This document shows positions 56,401-64,000 of a DNA stretch of 64,000 nucleotides, one piece after another. Each line of letters begins with the position of its first letter. The first letter of the stretch is position 1. Source of the stretch: Psettodes erumei (taxonomy: Eukaryota; Chordata; Actinopteri; Pleuronectiformes; Psettodidae); contig JAFBJZ010000912.1 in NCBI GenBank assembly GCA_016785225.1, forward strand, positions 682,001 to 746,000, written 5' to 3'. The notes beneath the pieces were generated by a model. It had not been told where the DNA came from, made no database searches, and saw only the letters and a list, made by a program, of their open reading frames with translations. The translations under genes were made by a program, and so were the position numbers.

Positions 56401-58447
56401 ATGACCACAAACAAAACAATAGGTTAGTTCTGGGCTTTTTGGCATTTGATTCTTCATCTATTTCTAAGAACTTATACTACTATATATCAGTCAGGTCATC
56501 AGTGCCTGTCATTTCACTATGAATTGCTACCGATGTCAGAGATTTGCAGGGTTGTCAATGCAATATAAATTGCCACAATAAACACATCTCCGGGGCTGCA
56601 GACTTAGATCAGTCAAGATAAAGCCTGTAAGAGCCTCTTCAAAAACATGCCATGCATCTGTTTTGACTTAGAGAAGCCGGCAAAACCAAGAAGCTGACTC
56701 TCTGTCATCTTATTTGTTCTGTGATCTCATTTTGTGTTTCAAAATAGTGTTGGACATAATGTAGACATTGTCAGCGACACAGCTTTGTGTATCTGTAAGA
56801 CAATGACTGAGTGACGATGAAACCTGATTTGATCGAAAGTCATAAAATGCTATCTTGGCTGCTCAAGGCCAGCGGTAATCCCTTGGGTGTTACTGTTTTG
56901 TGATGGGTGATCAAATCAGTCTTAGTGATATGGAGCCATTTGTCAAACAAGCCATATCACTGATATGACCCTACTGGTATGATATAGCATACTGAAATAC
57001 AAAGCAAGCGATAGTGAGTAGGAAGTGGCAGAAAGTTAATTAGCAATGGTAACAACAGATTTAGAGCTTGCACAAAACAAATCGCATGCATGTTTCCACA
57101 TTAGAGTAATGCATTTACTCATGGTGTCAGTATGTGGCTGCAGGACATATGATCAAAGAGTGTACAGATAATTAAATATATAGTAAAAATAAACGAGCCA
57201 TGACAGTTTTAAATGTTTTCCCAGTCACTGGAATTGATTTAGCATTTTCAGTAGCTTTCTTCTCTCTGGTGTCCTGTTTCCCCCAGCTCATCTTCAAAGC
57301 AGAGGAAGAATGTCATCAGTTGTGTGACGGTCCACGATTCACCCGACTCCGACTGTTCCAGCAACAACAGCCCCTACACTGTGGAGTCCAGACCCCCCAA
57401 CAACAACAGCTACGACACAAAGACCACCATACTGGACAACTACAACAATGGGAACCCTCGCACCATCATCATCCCCCCACTCAAAACCCAGAACAGTGAG
57501 GTCCCAAATGAGTGTGAGCGCCTGATGCCGGGTAAAAAGACTTTGACAGACTCTTTCCTGACCCACAGAATCATGCATTAGCTAGTAACTATCATGTCGT
57601 TAGGTATTAAAGTTGCTGCCTCCCAATCAACCAATCGTGTATCCTTTCCTTTGCAGATGCAACGAACCATCAGAATTCAGCTTACAAGTTCAAATCCTCA
57701 AACGGAGTGGTGTCTGGCAATAATCATGTGCCGGGAGGCGTGACTGGAGGCGGGTCCTACCGACAGCTGCGCTCAGGGCCACACCCCCTCCAGCAGCAGC
57801 CTCTAAATCTCAGCCAGGTTGGGAGAGACATGAATAATCACCATCCATGCGCTAATATATGTGTAGGAATCCTTAGATCTTATAAGAGTAGAGAAGAGAA
57901 CTTTTTAGGAATATGTTTTACAGGAATAGTTAAAAATTTGGGGAAATAGATTTATTCAACTCTAAATCACTTGCTCTTCCAGGCCCAGCAGCACATGGTA
58001 GCCGAGCGAAATGGAGGTCATCGGCGCCAGCAGGCCTACATCACCCCCACCATTGCAACTCAGGCCCCGTACTCCTTCCATCACAACAGCCCCTCTCACA
58101 CGGGCAACGTTCACCCGCACTTGGCTGCCACACACCTGCCAAGCCAGCCCCACCTCTACACCTACACAGCCCCTGCTGCTCTGGGCTCAACTGGCACCGT
58201 GGCCCACCTGGTGGCGTCACAAGGCTCGGCGCGCCACGCGGTCCAGCACGGAAGCTACCCGCCAAGCATCGTCCACCAGGTCCCGGTCAGCATGGGCCAC
58301 CGTGTGTTGCCCTCGCCCACCCTGCACCACAGTCAGTACCAGGCCCAGTTTGCCCACCAGGCCTACATCAGCGCCTCCCCCGCCTCCACCGTCTACACTG
58401 GATACCCGCTGAGCCCCACCAAGGTCAACCAGTACCCATACCTCTAG
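11194..58447 (+). CDS. hipk2: HIPK2 orthologue, homeodomain-interacting protein kinase 2 (14 coding exons; first exon outside window)
   Basis: Nuclear Ser/Thr kinase of the DYRK/CMGC group; in mammals it phosphorylates p53, CtBP and homeodomain cofactors. Joined coding segments: 11194-12368, 42417-42540, 43225-43344, 44727-44813, 48336-48520, 48646-48808, 50843-51068, 51794-51915, 54678-54808, 55757-55939, 56099-56422, 57287-57531, 57657-57817, 57983-58447. They sum to 3711 bases, 1236 residues plus TAG; mammalian HIPK2 is about 1190-1200. The kinase domain spans about 223-551: glycine loop 230-237, VAIK Lys252, HADLKPEN 346-353 with Asp348, DFG 370-372, activation-loop Tyr385 and Ser388, APE 393-395. 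Further on come a basic NLS (857-862), a SUMO-interacting motif (927-932) followed by acidic residues, and a His/Tyr-rich C-terminus. The N-terminal motif NWDMTGYG and the exon 12-15 sequence fit HIPK2 rather than HIPK1 or HIPK3. Mammals add seven residues from exon 1; exon 2 begins GT-ATG, which fits a split Gly codon joined to that leader. Confidence 0.96.
13383..13462 (+). repeat. (GT)n followed by (AC)n, a potential hairpin
   Basis: Perfect GT run at 13383-13419, a 26-base spacer, then an AC run at 13446-13462. The two runs are complementary in the same strand. Confidence 0.9.
19609..19671 (+). repeat. Longest (TG)n tract in the window
   Basis: 63 bases of TG interrupted twice by TA (at about 19613 and 19639). 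Confidence 0.95.
25769..25792 (+). repeat. (TG)n microsatellite
   Basis: Twelve perfect TG units in intron 2. Confidence 0.9.
31282..31308 (+). repeat. (TG)n microsatellite
   Basis: About thirteen perfect TG units in intron 2. Confidence 0.9.
35341..35379 (+). repeat. (TG)n microsatellite, interrupted
   Basis: Two TG runs split by CGTA. Confidence 0.9.
37620..37645 (+). repeat. (TG)n microsatellite
   Basis: About thirteen TG units; a shorter one lies at 37411-37424. Confidence 0.9.
37860..38060 (+). repeat. G-rich tract on the sense strand
   Basis: Many runs of three to six G separated by short spacers, in intron 2. The pattern can form G-quadruplexes in DNA or pre-mRNA. Confidence 0.6.
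39622..39645 (+). repeat. (AT)n microsatellite
   Basis: Alternating AT with one TT interruption. Confidence 0.9.
42417..42540 (+). CDS. hipk2: hipk2 exon 3: APE motif and P+1 region
   Basis: The acceptor is CCACAG at 42411-42416 after a CT-rich tract; the donor is CAG|GTAACA at 42541. Its first base completes Arg392, then it encodes APEIILGLPF through GASEYDQ (393-433). This includes the APE motif, the DMWSLGC helix F and the start of the CMGC-type C-lobe. It ends on a codon boundary. It is separated from exon 2 by the 30-kb intron 2. Confidence 0.97.
42541..43224 (+). other. hipk2: hipk2 intron 3
   Basis: 684 bases, GTAACA to TTGCAG. It has no recognisable element beyond a short purine/pyrimidine alternating run (TGCGCATGCAG near 42667). 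Confidence 0.9.
43225..43344 (+). CDS. hipk2: hipk2 exon 4: kinase C-lobe
   Basis: The acceptor is CTTGCAG ending 43224 after a T/C-rich run; the donor is AAG|GTACAG at 43345. It has exactly 40 codons (434-473), IRYISQTQGL to YPLWRLK, phase 0 at both ends. The sequence is nearly identical to what I recall of mammalian HIPK2 and HIPK1. Confidence 0.96.
43345..44726 (+). other. hipk2: hipk2 intron 4
   Basis: 1382 bases, GTACAG to CCACAG. I see no repeat or exon in it. Confidence 0.9.
44727..44813 (+). CDS. hipk2: hipk2 exon 5: kinase C-lobe
   Basis: The acceptor is CCCACAG ending 44726; the donor is CAG|GTACGC at 44814. It has 29 codons (474-502), TPEDHEGETG to LDDMAQ, phase 0 at both ends. 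Because it ends on a codon boundary inside the kinase C-lobe, any alternative downstream exon in intron 5 would be read in phase 0 (see the candidate at 46254). Confidence 0.96.
45316..45359 (+). repeat. Compound (CT)n(CA)n microsatellite
   Basis: A CT run passing directly into a CA run, in intron 5. Confidence 0.95.
46120..46155 (+). repeat. (CA)n/(CG)n alternating tract
   Basis: A CA run with an internal ACGCGCGCACAC, in intron 5. The alternating purine-pyrimidine core is of Z-DNA-prone type. Confidence 0.85.
46254..46766 (+). other. hipk2: Candidate alternative terminal exon in intron 5 (unproven)
   Basis: The acceptor-like CTCTCACTGTTGCAG ends at 46253 after a pyrimidine-rich run. Reading in the phase left by exon 5 (phase 0), the frame is open for 170 codons from PDSAYYKNTEE and stops at TAA 46764-46766. 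That stop lies inside AATAAA (46762-46767), and a GT-rich run follows. The open frame in fact extends upstream to an ATG at 45966. I recognise no domain. If used, the product would be residues 1-502 plus 170 new residues, with an incomplete kinase C-lobe. The open frame could be chance. Confidence 0.3.
47389..47424 (+). repeat. (AG)n microsatellite
   Basis: AG units with one GG interruption, in intron 5. Confidence 0.95.
48277..48330 (+). promoter_or_regulatory. UG-rich tract abutting the exon 6 acceptor
   Basis: A GT run with TA interruptions passes into GTTTGTGTTTGTTTCC and then ATCCAG at 48335. It occupies the position of the polypyrimidine tract. UG repeats are the known binding motif of TDP-43 and CELF proteins. 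Confidence 0.6.
48336..48520 (+). CDS. hipk2: hipk2 exon 6: end of kinase domain
   Basis: The acceptor ATCCAG ends at 48335. It is preceded by a long TG-rich tract and a poor pyrimidine tract, so it looks weak. The donor is CA|GTACGA at 48521, inside the codon for His564. It encodes 503-563: VNMTSDLEGS, the ADRREF and DADKRITP segments, HPFVTM and DFPHST. The length of 185 is not a multiple of three, so skipping would shift the frame. Confidence 0.96.
48521..48645 (+). other. hipk2: hipk2 intron 6, 125 bases, without an in-frame stop
   Basis: GTACGA to GTGCAG. Read in frame from exon 6 it stays open through its whole length; the first stop is TGA at 48648-48650, just inside exon 7. Retention would give a complete kinase domain plus 43 new residues. 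Confidence 0.85.
48646..48808 (+). CDS. hipk2: hipk2 exon 7: region just after the kinase domain
   Basis: The acceptor is GTGCAG ending 48645; the donor is CAG|GTAAAA at 48809. Its first base completes His564, then it gives 54 codons (565-618), VKSCFQNMEI to NTVHSQ. It starts the homeobox-interacting region known from mammalian HIPKs. The preceding intron is only 125 bases. Confidence 0.96.
48809..50842 (+). other. hipk2: hipk2 intron 7
   Basis: 2034 bases, GTAAAA to CCTTTAG. The 3' half (50250-50560) is AT-rich. I see no exon or recognisable repeat. Confidence 0.9.
50843..51068 (+). CDS. hipk2: hipk2 exon 8: homeobox-interacting region, with an internal acceptor
   Basis: The acceptor is CCTTTAG ending 50842; the donor is CAAG|GTAAAG at 51069. 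It encodes 619-693 plus one base of Gly694, starting ATNLAPTSTN and ending CPPSFQ. Compared with the mammalian exon as I recall it, there are five extra residues near the start and one extra Ala before RPDPF. An internal TACCAG at 50933-50938 would, if used as acceptor, remove 32 codons in frame. Confidence 0.95.
51069..51793 (+). other. hipk2: hipk2 intron 8
   Basis: 725 bases, GTAAAG to GCACAG. It is AT-leaning and nothing further was seen. Confidence 0.9.
51794..51915 (+). CDS. hipk2: hipk2 exon 9
   Basis: The acceptor is GTGCACAG ending 51793; the donor is CAG|GTAAGA at 51916. Two bases complete Gly694, then 40 codons (695-734), LQASPSKHTS to QPGLLTQ. The segment [20 protein letters not shown] is nearly unchanged from mammalian HIPK2. 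Confidence 0.96.
53821..53872 (+). repeat. CT-rich then (TG)n tract
   Basis: A CT-rich run followed by a short TG run in intron 9. Confidence 0.85.
54046..54104 (+). repeat. Imperfect triple repeat of about 20 bases
   Basis: Three copies begin at 54046, 54065 and 54086, each starting GGG(A)CATATC and containing a TGG/TGCC segment. Confidence 0.6.
54678..54808 (+). CDS. hipk2: hipk2 exon 10, tandem (NAGNAG) acceptor
   Basis: The acceptor is CTCAG at 54673-54677, followed at once by CAG, so two acceptors lie three bases apart. The upstream choice gives LLTQ-QAWPSG, matching the Gln-Gln of mammalian HIPK2. It encodes 735-777 plus two bases of Arg778. The donor is GGAG|GTGAAC at 54809. It lacks about three residues (GVA) that I recall in the human protein before THTSVQ. 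Confidence 0.95.
54809..55756 (+). other. hipk2: hipk2 intron 10
   Basis: 948 bases, GTGAAC to TTACAG. No repeat or exon was seen. Confidence 0.9.
55757..55939 (+). CDS. hipk2: hipk2 exon 11
   Basis: The acceptor is TATTACAG ending 55756; the donor is CCAG|GTACAC at 55940. It completes Arg778, encodes 779-838 (NSHPHGSHYN to KQHQMSA) and leaves two bases of Arg839. The Ser/Lys-rich end SSSSKKNKQHQ replaces the STTSSRKSKQHQ-type segment I recall in human. Confidence 0.95.
56099..56422 (+). CDS. hipk2: hipk2 exon 12: NLS and SUMO-interacting motif
   Basis: The acceptor is CTATCAG ending 56098; the donor is ATAG|GTTAGT at 56423. It encodes 839-946. It carries the basic nuclear localisation signal RSKRVK at 857-862, the IIIPDTPSP segment, and a hydrophobic SUMO-interacting core VSIITI (927-932) followed by SSDTDEEDD, the typical acidic flank. 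Between the NLS and SIM the sequence is rewritten relative to mammals: Cys/Pro/Gly-rich at 880-890 and a His-rich DHQHQHH at 905-911. Confidence 0.95.
56423..57286 (+). other. hipk2: hipk2 intron 12
   Basis: 864 bases, GTTAGT to CCCCAG. The exon 12 frame stays open 33 codons past the donor, to TGA at 56522-56524. No other feature was seen. Confidence 0.9.
57287..57531 (+). CDS. hipk2: hipk2 exon 13: caspase-site region
   Basis: The acceptor is CCCCCAG ending 57286; the donor is CCGG|GTAAAA at 57532. It completes Ser947, encodes 948-1028 and leaves one base of Asp1029. It contains KQRKNVISCVTVHDSP, where Asp964 matches mammalian caspase site D916, an Asn-rich variable stretch, and the conserved TIIIPPLKTQ block. 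The second mammalian caspase site is not kept: the position reads NECE instead of VECD. Confidence 0.95.
57657..57817 (+). CDS. hipk2: hipk2 exon 14
   Basis: The acceptor is CTTTGCAG ending 57656; the donor is CCAG|GTTGGG at 57818. Two bases complete Asp1029, then 53 codons (1030-1082), ATNHQNSAYK to QQQPLNLSQ. The Ser-rich linker is shorter than I recall in mammals; the PLNLSQ block is conserved. It is flanked by introns of 125 and 165 bases. Confidence 0.95.
57983..58447 (+). CDS. hipk2: hipk2 exon 15: His/Tyr-rich C-terminus and stop
   Basis: The acceptor is TCTTCCAG ending 57982. It encodes 1083-1236, AQQHMVAERN to KVNQYPYL, with TAG at 58445-58447. This is the YH-rich region involved in autoinhibition and turnover in mammals. 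RRQQAYITPT, PHLYTYTAPAALGSTGTVAH and STVYTGYPLSP are strongly conserved. The polyalanine run of the human protein is absent (PHLAATHLPSQ here), and the last residue is Leu instead of Ile. The Lys at 1229 matches the C-terminal lysine region linked to ubiquitylation in mammals. Confidence 0.97.
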   Translation, partial: AQQHMVAERNGGHRRQQAYITPTIATQAPYSFHHNSPSHTGNVHPHLAATHLPSQPHLYTYTAPAALGSTGTVAHLVASQGSARHAVQHGSYPPSIVHQVPVSMGHRVLPSPTLHHSQYQAQFAHQAYISASPASTVYTGYPLSPTKVNQYPYL

Positions 58448-59765
58448 AGAAGACACACTGACTGACACTGGAGAGCCTGACCCAGCACTGCTGCTTCCCC
58501 CCCAAACCTACCGGCTCTGAGCCCCGTCGACATCCTAAACATCCTCTCCTCAACCTCAGACATAAACAGAGACAGAGGAACATGCAATCCTCATCAAACT
58601 GTCACGTGTAACTTGAAGATATAAGGACAGAGAGAAAAAGAAAAAAAAGATTCACAGCCTCTCTAGAAGGGAAAGATGGGGATTGAATTTCAAAGGGGTA
58701 TAGTTGAAGATGTTTTCTCTCAGTTTTGTTTTGTTTTTTCTTCCTGAAAGGGCCAGTTGTTGCTTTTATTTGTCTATTCTTCGCTTTACTTCATGAGGAA
58801 AGTAAGGTCTCATTAATTTTACAGGGAGGTTTAAAAGAGGCCTTTTGGGACAGTAGAGGTTTTCTGGTTTGATTTCTTTTATTTTCCCCTCTTAAATTCG
58901 GGACGTGACTGTTGAACAGGGGTTACTGACTGGAAGTGTGGAATCCCAAGAGCTTTGGGAGAAGGTGAAATACGGAAACCTGCTGCTCTTCAAAGAAAAA
59001 AATATTGATGGCCTTGAACTGTCTTAATATTTCCAAATCATTCATGGAGTGGGGAGAAAAGAGAGGCAACTTCCCCCACCCCACCTTCTCCAGTCGAGGA
59101 GGAGGCTTCTGGAAATATAACCAACAGAAGACAACAAACTTTTTAGTGTATTTATAGATATTTTTCTTTTTTGTTTCACCTTTATGACGATACTTCAGTT
59201 TTAGCTAGCTGTATTAGCTGGGCCCCGTTCTTAGAATGTAGCAGTCTGCACCTCTTTGTTTTAAGATTTTTTTTTTCCTGATACCAATAGATTTATTTGT
59301 TCCTCTTCTTTTTCAATGTGATTGCACAAAGTGGTTATAATAACATAGGCATGTACAACGTGATTGTCTGTGTGTGCTACTGTCAGCCATGCGTGTGTAG
59401 TCCACCTCCTCAAAACCCTCTTCAGTCTTTAGGTTTTGACCATTGTTCCCTCGTAGTGCCTTACAGATATAACAACACAGTTTACTCGGCTTGGATCCTG
59501 AAAGCCACAAGAGACTATAGCTATTCATAGAGAGAGATGTTTCCCTGGTTTGACATCCGAGTTGGGGCAGTTGTAGCTCTCTTCCAGGTGTAGGCTCAGC
59601 CCTTGCTGTTTCTTGTCCTTAATGACAGCTTACTATAGATGATGAAGATTAATGTCAGACTTGGCATCACACTGAGCTATTTTATGATGTGTGCATGAGA
59701 TAACTTGCCTGGGGTACTTACCAAAGTCATAGATAAATTCTTGTTACACTCGCTCTGGATATTAA

Positions 59766-59773
59766 TGTAAATA
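59766..59773 (+). promoter_or_regulatory. Pumilio-type element TGTAAATA in 3' UTR
   Basis: It matches the TGTANATA consensus bound by Pumilio proteins, on the sense strand of the UTR. An 8-base match is expected by chance now and then in 5 kb. Confidence 0.3.
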
Positions 59774-62700
59774 TGAAAATGTACAGTATAGCTGTAGCTG
59801 TAAACCTCTATCACAGTGGCACCCAAAATGTGGCTTTAGTTTGGAATATATTGGTTTGTTTTTTTAATTACACAAGGCAAGGCATGCATCATGATTACAG
59901 AGCAGAGATAGTAGCTCGGTTTTCATGTACAGGGAATGAGTTACAGTACAATGTTTGCGACACAGTCGGGGTCTTTTTTTGTAAAGGTTAAAAGCTAGTC
60001 CGAAAGACGGGCCTGACAGAAAGTGATTGTTGCCATGAGGGTGATTCTGTGAGGCTAGAGATAGCCTGGCTGCGGCGATGAGACAGATTATCGAGGGTTG
60101 TTTTGTGAAAGACACTGTGTAGGCACGAGAGGGGGGGCTGGTTGGAAGCATAGGGTCAGTTTAGGTAGGGACTGTGGAGGGCAGGTTGAAACTCTCTATC
60201 TTAAATGGGACTAAAATGGTAGCAAGTTGGCACTGAGCAGGTTGATAGTAACACTGAGCCCGGGTGGTTGGTAGGAGCCATGTGGGGCACTACCTTACCT
60301 GAATGCACACTTCGAATTCTGACATGAATCCTTTAGTCGTTGTTGTCGTTGTCTCTCTCTTTTTTTTAAAAATTGGAAGTTATTTGTTGTGTTTGAGACT
60401 GGGGCTAGCATCGCAGAGCTGCAAGAACAGAACAGTACAGAACAGAAGGGAAATGCCACAGCATACACCTGGAAGGGCACCTTGTGGACAATTTGTTGCC
60501 ACTGTCCATTTGTCTTCGAACCAGATACGCCACAGACATCGCCACGCCAGCCAGATGGGATACCTGAACACTTAGAGAACCAATAGGGCTGTCGCTTTGT
60601 GTGTTTGCTGCTTGATTTTAACAGACTTCATTTATTCTCGTAGCCAACGATACAAATAATCTCCCCTGTTCATTTGTCCTCTTGAACGTGGGCACATCAG
60701 AACTGCTGGTGGTTTTAGTGAAAGCCTTCCCCTCTTATTCATGGTATGCCATAGTACCTGCATTTGAAGTGATTTTTTTTAAGTTAACATTATCTTGAAC
60801 TTTTTTGACATGGCTGTTAGTACATGTTGTGTTTATTTTTAGAGATTGTTGCAATAATTCTTGTGGATGTTTTATCAGAGTGTGTGTGTTTTTATTATAT
60901 GTCAGGCTCATTTCTACTTTGTAACCTGGAGATTGATGTACAGTGATATTTAGTATTCTGTGGAGGTGGGTGCACCTGTGTAAAGTGTTGCAACACTTCT
61001 GATGACAGTAAGTGTTGAGTTGATGATAATCTAATGGGGCTCTAATAGATACATACTTGGCTTGAGGGTGCCACACCCCAGAGTGGTCTTTCATCCTGGT
61101 ACTTGTGCCCCCCCCAAACAAACCTCTACTCCTCCATCAGCTCCAGCATGCAAGCCTTGGGTCCGGGCACTTAAAGATGTGATTACATAGTTTGTCGCTG
61201 GTAACATCATTCTACTCTGTTCTGTTGTTGTCTTTTTATTTTATTTGATCTACTTATTTTCCTCTAGGTCACTGGGGCCTAAGCACACATGCATAAGGGA
61301 GATGATTTTCCATTGAGATCTTTTGGCTCCTCTGTTATGAGACAGACTACTGAAACATTCCACTGTTTGAGGGAATTTGGCGTTACCCATGCTACACTGC
61401 TGTCCTGTCCCCGCTCTTGTCAGCATGGGGATAGTGTTGTCACGCTCTGACTTTTTCACTCCTCCCACCAAAGAGTTAAATAGATTGACCATGTACAGCA
61501 CAGCATAGTACAGTACAAGCAATCCTCTACAACCTTGCTAGAGCAGATAGGCAATAACTTCTGGTCATATTGTTTCACCCCTAAGCAAGTGCATGTGTGC
61601 ATAAAATGTACAGGTACACAGAGAGGATTTAATGTACTTAATGCATACAGCACAGTCTTTTAATTTGTTTAGAATCTAGACTTTCAACTAAATGAGAAGT
61701 GCTGCAGTCTGTTTTGAAGCATCCTCTCTTTTATTTTCATTACTCCACATATTGGCCCCTGTCTAGGCTGAATGATCAATACTTATCTAACCTCTCTCCA
61801 AATTGTTTTATAAGCCAGTTATTTTTTACGTTGTTCATGTTGTAGCTTTATTGGTGTTGTAAGAAAATGAATTTGTAAAAAAAAAGAAAAAAAAGGTTTT
61901 ATATTAGCGTGCCATGGATTAGAATGACCTGTTAAAATGAATTAATCAAAAATACTACCAACTATACCTTTAAAACCATGGTCACCTGAGCAAAATGAAT
62001 GTAATACGTGACCTGCGACATCTAAAATGGCTTTATATCTTTCTCAGTGGGTGACCATTTAATTTCTACACTGTTTGTGGCCATGCATGATGCAATAATT
62101 ATACATCTGATCTCCAGCAAAATCCCATATGAGACAAATAATGTAAAATTGCCACTGTCCTCATGATTAGAGGTTATAGAATAATCACTATTTTCTCAAA
62201 TGAAACATCCAATTAAGAGAAGCCCTCTATGCGCAACATGGAAAATAACTTGTCTATCCAGCTGTTTCACATAACCAATGTTTTGTGTTTTGTAAAAAAA
62301 AAAAGGAATAAGGGGAATCAGAAATGTGAGCATTAATGTAGATCGAGTGACCTTACAATTACCAAAATGTGCTTAAGTAGAGTGTAAAAATGTTTTTGTG
62401 TTGTTGAGGCGAGCATAGCCTTCCCAGCTAGCGACTTTATTGTTAGAGTACTGCCTTCCAAATAACCAACAATACCTCGAAAGCTTTAAGGTGACATTTA
62501 AATCAGAGAAAACTTAATAAGGCAGCATCTCACTCTCTATGAAGCCTGGCATTCTCCTGGCATTTAATATGCTCAAACTTCCAACTTTGCTCATGGTGTT
62601 ATTGTGAACACTCCTCCTGGAGATTTGGAAACACCAAGAAACATTCCTGAGAGCTTGGCACACAGTGCTACACATTAGTCTTCTTCGGACAAACTCCTCT

Positions 62701-63368
62701 AAAGTGACTTGAAGCTAAGCAAGAAGTGAACAGACAAACCCGCAACAGAAACCCACACACTCGTAGAGTAACAGAAAAAAAAAAAGAAAGAAATCATCTG
62801 ACAAAGTCGCAGCTGCTTCCCAAAGTACAAAAGGGTTAGGAGCAGGTGTTATGTGGATTAATCATGTGCTGATGTAATTTCTGTCACCAAGAAATTCATA
62901 ATGTAGCTACACAAGCATTCTTAAAGCCCTTTTGGATGAGAGTGTATGTTTTTGTTTTTTAACCTTTGTTGAGGAGTTCTGCTCCTTTTGCTGGCTATTC
63001 CTTGGGGGAATTCAGGGTGAGGTGGTCAAGGTTTGATGCCATCACGGATGGAGGGTGTCAAGTGAATGCAACGTATGAATATAAGAACCAAAACTGATTC
63101 AATTATTATTGTTTTCCTACCACATTAATTTGTTCTAATTAGTGTACGACCAGACCAGAAAATGGATTAATTTCTGCCACCTTAATTTCCCAGTCTGCAG
63201 TGGTATAATAACCTTTTGGTCCTAATTTTACATGAATGAAAAATGTTGCTTTTTTCAAACTAATTTCAGAGAGATCTCTAGCCAAAGTCAGTTATTTTTG
63301 TAGTGTTAAATTGCGTACATAGAATCTGGAAGTGGTAGACCAAAGCTACATTCAAATACAGATTTGCC

Positions 63369-63376
63369 TGTTTACA
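63369..63376 (+). promoter_or_regulatory. miR-30-type 8-mer site TGTTTACA in 3' UTR
   Basis: Full 8-mer complement to the miR-30 family seed on the sense strand, about 100 bases before the proximal poly(A) signal. This is sequence match only. Confidence 0.3.
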
Positions 63377-63469
63377 CTACAAAAAAAAGGAGAAAAAAGA
63401 AGGAAAAAAATCTGTGTTAATCCAGATATTGTGTCACAGTCTCTTTTGGCACATCCTTAAAATTATAAC

Positions 63470-63475
63470 AATAAA
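63470..63475 (+). promoter_or_regulatory. hipk2: Candidate proximal poly(A) signal AATAAA
   Basis: AATAAA within AACAATAAATTAG. The downstream 60 bases include a T-run (TTTTTTC) but little GT-rich sequence. It would shorten the 3' UTR by about 370 bases. Confidence 0.35.
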
Positions 63476-63837
63476 TTAGCATAGTCGAAACACTTGGATA
63501 GCAACTTCCACAACAACATTTTTTCAAGTGTTATATCGGTTTATTTACATATTCTAAAGACCTAAGAGTGCATCAAACCCTGACCCCCTTTTGTGGTCAT
63601 TGCTGTATGGTTTCTCAGTGGTGTAAAATCTCATTCTTTGTCGATAAAGCTAATGTGTGTTGCAGTATTTCCTAATATACTTCTCTGTTAATTGTCTTTT
63701 CTTATTTACTTTTGTTTATTGGGTGTGATGTCTCATTATTTCAATCTGTTGACGTAGCGTTCTATGTATACCCTTCCTTAGCCTAATATTAAGTATGTTA
63801 TGAGAATGGATATTTTACTGGCTTTATAGAATGTTTA

Positions 63838-63843
63838 AATAAA
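63838..63843 (+). promoter_or_regulatory. hipk2: Candidate distal poly(A) signal AATAAA
   Basis: AATAAA within TTTAAATAAATATAA. A T/GT-rich stretch, including GTTGTGTGCTTCTC, lies at about 63912-63945. ATTAAA follows at 63873. This is my preferred transcript end, without proof. Confidence 0.5.
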
Positions 63844-64000
63844 TATAATAATGACAATAAGAAGAAGGATTAATTAAACCTCCTAACAAGTTGAGTACTT
63901 GCTACTAAGCGCTTGTGTTACCATTATGATGTTGTGTGCTTCTCTTAATCATTTTCGTTGTAGAAAAATGGAGTGAATTTATATTAGGCTTCGAAAAAAA

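Larger units (their letters stand above)
58448..64000 (+). other. hipk2: hipk2 3' untranslated region (end not fixed)
   Basis: No frame of interest follows the stop at 58447. The stretch is AT-rich, with several T-runs, A-runs and ATTTA words, as expected of a long 3' UTR; mammalian HIPK2 also has an unusually long one. The best 3' end signals are AATAAA at 63470 and 63838, so the UTR would be about 5.0 to 5.4 kb. The last 100 bases may already be intergenic. Confidence 0.7.

Noticed and set aside
1..64000. Second gene, tRNA, rRNA, CRISPR array, intact transposase or endogenous viral gene
   Set aside because: Read through both strands and saw none that I could support.

Overview
The window reads as genomic DNA from a ray-finned (probably teleost) fish. 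It holds one protein-coding gene, on the + strand: the orthologue of HIPK2 (homeodomain-interacting protein kinase 2). Fourteen coding exons can be placed from 11192 to 58447. Every junction has GT/AG boundaries and keeps the reading frame. Together they encode 1236 residues, numbered here from the ATG at 11194. The teleost assignment rests on protein divergence from the mammalian sequence, many (TG)n/(CA)n tracts, several introns of 125-165 bases, and a copy of the fish interspersed repeat with CAGTGGTGGAA-type ends. The species cannot be named from the sequence.

Layout: 1-11191 is the downstream part of intron 1; the small first coding exon known in mammals was not found and probably lies upstream. 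11192-12368 is the large exon 2, with the N-terminus and most of the kinase domain. 12369-42416 is a 30-kb intron 2 with microsatellites, pyrimidine tracts, G-rich tracts and stretches that may be cis-regulatory. 42417-58447 carries exons 3-15: the kinase C-lobe in exons 3-6, the homeobox-interacting and partner-binding region in exons 7-11, the nuclear localisation and SUMO-interacting motifs in exon 12, a caspase-site region in exon 13, and the His/Tyr-rich C-terminus in exon 15. 58448 to about 63.9 kb is a 3' UTR of more than 5 kb with two candidate poly(A) signals.

How the pieces work together: the product is a nuclear Ser/Thr kinase (DYRK/CMGC group) acting on transcriptional regulators and p53-pathway partners. 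The kinase domain is followed by a long regulatory tail. The most interesting signals concern how that tail could be removed or changed: an in-phase candidate alternative last exon in intron 5, a fully open intron 6, an internal acceptor in exon 8 matching a known mammalian splice variant, a CFTR-exon-9-like UG tract against the exon 6 acceptor, and loss of one of the two mammalian caspase sites. I saw no second gene, tRNA, rRNA, CRISPR array or intact transposon gene. Comparisons with human HIPK2 are from memory, not from an alignment.
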